Assembly: GCA_900546775.1 (NCBI GenBank)
Contig: UREM01000043.1
Span: 1 to 14,546, forward strand
DNA: 14,546 nucleotides
Source: an uncultured Collinsella sp.
GTDB taxonomy: Bacteria; Actinomycetota; Coriobacteriia; Coriobacteriales; Coriobacteriaceae
Direction of reading: 5' to 3'
This document shows, piece by piece, positions 14,181 through 14,546 of this stretch. A program made the translations under genes and the position numbers. Positions within the stretch are counted from its first letter, which is position 1, and every line of letters starts with the position of its first letter. The notes beneath the pieces are model-generated. The model worked only from the letters and a program-made list of their open reading frames with translations. It was not told where the DNA came from and ran no database searches.

Positions 14181-14299
14181 AGGGTGCGGAGCTGAGGAAA
14201 CGCGCAAGCGTTTTCCAGCGCAGCACGCGAGGGCCGTAGGCCCGAAGCGAGAGCGGGCGGCGTCAGCCGCACGCGACATCCCTCATCGCCCACCACTGA
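14181..14299. repeat. Tandem structured repeat, copy B, ending in a tRNA-Val tail
   Basis: 119 bp, second copy of the segment at 13997-14114. The extra C falls in the loop of the first hairpin (GCAA instead of GAA). The A-to-G change lengthens the third stem by one possible pair. Both differences therefore leave the predicted folds intact. Confidence 0.85.
14278..14299 (+). repeat. tRNA-Val 3' tail, orphan copy 3
   Basis: A third exact 22-bp copy of the tRNA-Val 3' tail, exactly 185 bp after copy 2, again followed by a terminator hairpin. Confidence 0.9.
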
Positions 14300-14304
14300 T
14301 TTGG

Positions 14305-14332
14305 AAACGGTCCTCGAAAGGGGACCGTTTTT
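14305..14332 (+). terminator. Intrinsic terminator after orphan tail 3
   Basis: AAACGGTCCTC, tetraloop GAAA, GGGGACCGTTT, then TT. An 11-bp stem with one G-T pair; the T-run overlaps the stem end. It is unrelated in sequence to the two previous terminators. Confidence 0.88.
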
Positions 14333-14349
14333 GCTTGCGCCCGGTGCAT

Positions 14350-14363
14350 GGGATTCGAACCCG
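14350..14363 (-). repeat. Inverted tRNA T-arm-like motif, copy 3
   Basis: CGGGTTCGAATCCC on the minus strand, 185 bp from copy 2. After CCGCCAG (14361-14367) the similarity to units 1 and 2 stops, marking the end of the array. Confidence 0.75.
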
Positions 14364-14366
14364 CCA

Positions 14367-14546
14367 GCACGTCCGCCACAAAGGCCGTGGCCAAAAAATG
14401 GCAAAAATGAGTACTGTTACTAATTTTGTAGCAGCGATTTTTGGGTTTCGCTGGGTAAATCTAGCCCTGAATCAGCGATTTGAAGCCTTTGCTGGTAGCG
14501 CACAGAGATGTGGTGTAAGAGGCGGGGCATGCCCCGCCTCCGCCCT
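14367..14546. other. Non-coding, more AT-rich segment after the repeat array
   Basis: No supported gene in the last 180 bp. GGCC-GT-GGCC (14383-14392) is a short inverted repeat at the transition. From about 14393 A and T runs become frequent. The segment ends in the perfect palindrome at 14519-14540. It may be the upstream region of a gene beyond the window or the edge of an inserted element. Confidence 0.5.
14519..14540. repeat. 22-bp perfect palindrome
   Basis: Half-site GAGGCGGGGCA (14519-14529) is followed directly by its reverse complement (14530-14540). As RNA it would form a very stable GC hairpin; no T-run follows within the window. Confidence 0.8.

Noticed and set aside
13908..14299. 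CRISPR array
   Set aside because: The period is 185 bp, the repeated part is a tRNA tail plus a long structured segment, linkers are related to each other rather than unique spacers, and no cas genes are present.
13882..14404. Three overlapping minus-strand frames of 70-108 codons through the repeat array
   Set aside because: They are readings of the reverse of tRNA-Val tails and hairpin repeats; similarity between them only reflects the DNA repeat. No ribosome binding sites.

Overview
The window is GC-rich and gene-dense. Nearly every protein gene lies on the minus strand, and the gene content is ordinary chromosomal housekeeping. The gene families, the codon bias, the fused lysyl-tRNA synthetase and the non-diaminopimelate-type MurE point to an anaerobic actinomycete of the class Coriobacteriia, most likely Collinsella or a close relative. 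That placement is inference from gene content; no 16S gene is present.

Layout, read in the direction of transcription (minus strand, high to low coordinates). asnB (13662-11782) ends in a strong terminator. A promoter overlapping that terminator's T-run then drives murE, followed by a HAD phosphatase, murI and rph, ending in a terminator that contains the rph stop codon. rdgB and dtd follow as a tight pair (2-nt gap, GTG start for dtd). A new promoter starts the veg-ispE pair (again 2 nt apart, GTG start), then tRNA-Pro(CGG) with its own terminator, then tatA with its own promoter and terminator, then greA, then lysS, and finally a ThrE-family transporter that runs off the left edge. Together these genes cover cell-wall precursor synthesis (murE, murI, asnB for amino-acid supply), isoprenoid precursors (ispE), nucleotide and tRNA quality control (rdgB, dtd, rph), transcription elongation (greA), tRNA charging (lysS) and protein export (tatA).

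The right end (13850-14546) is different. A plus-strand tRNA-Val(TAC) with a good terminator is followed by two tandem units with a period of exactly 185 bp. Each unit ends in another copy of the last 22 bp of the tRNA region (3' T-stem, acceptor strand, CCA and CTGA) without the 5' part of the tRNA, and each copy is followed by its own intrinsic terminator. The units contain a 118/119-bp, hairpin-rich segment that is almost identical between copies, while the terminator segments between them have diverged in sequence and kept their fold. Each unit also carries an inverted tRNA T-arm motif. After about 14390 the sequence becomes more AT-rich and ends in a 22-bp perfect palindrome. This array is the least explained part of the window; it resembles repeated integration or recombination at a tRNA 3' end, or a small structured element spreading by tRNA-tail targeting.

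Other points worth a second look: the LysRS-Trbp111 domain fusion, a terminator set directly against the lysS ribosome binding site, an inverted repeat filling the tatA promoter spacer, and the altered substrate motif of MurE.
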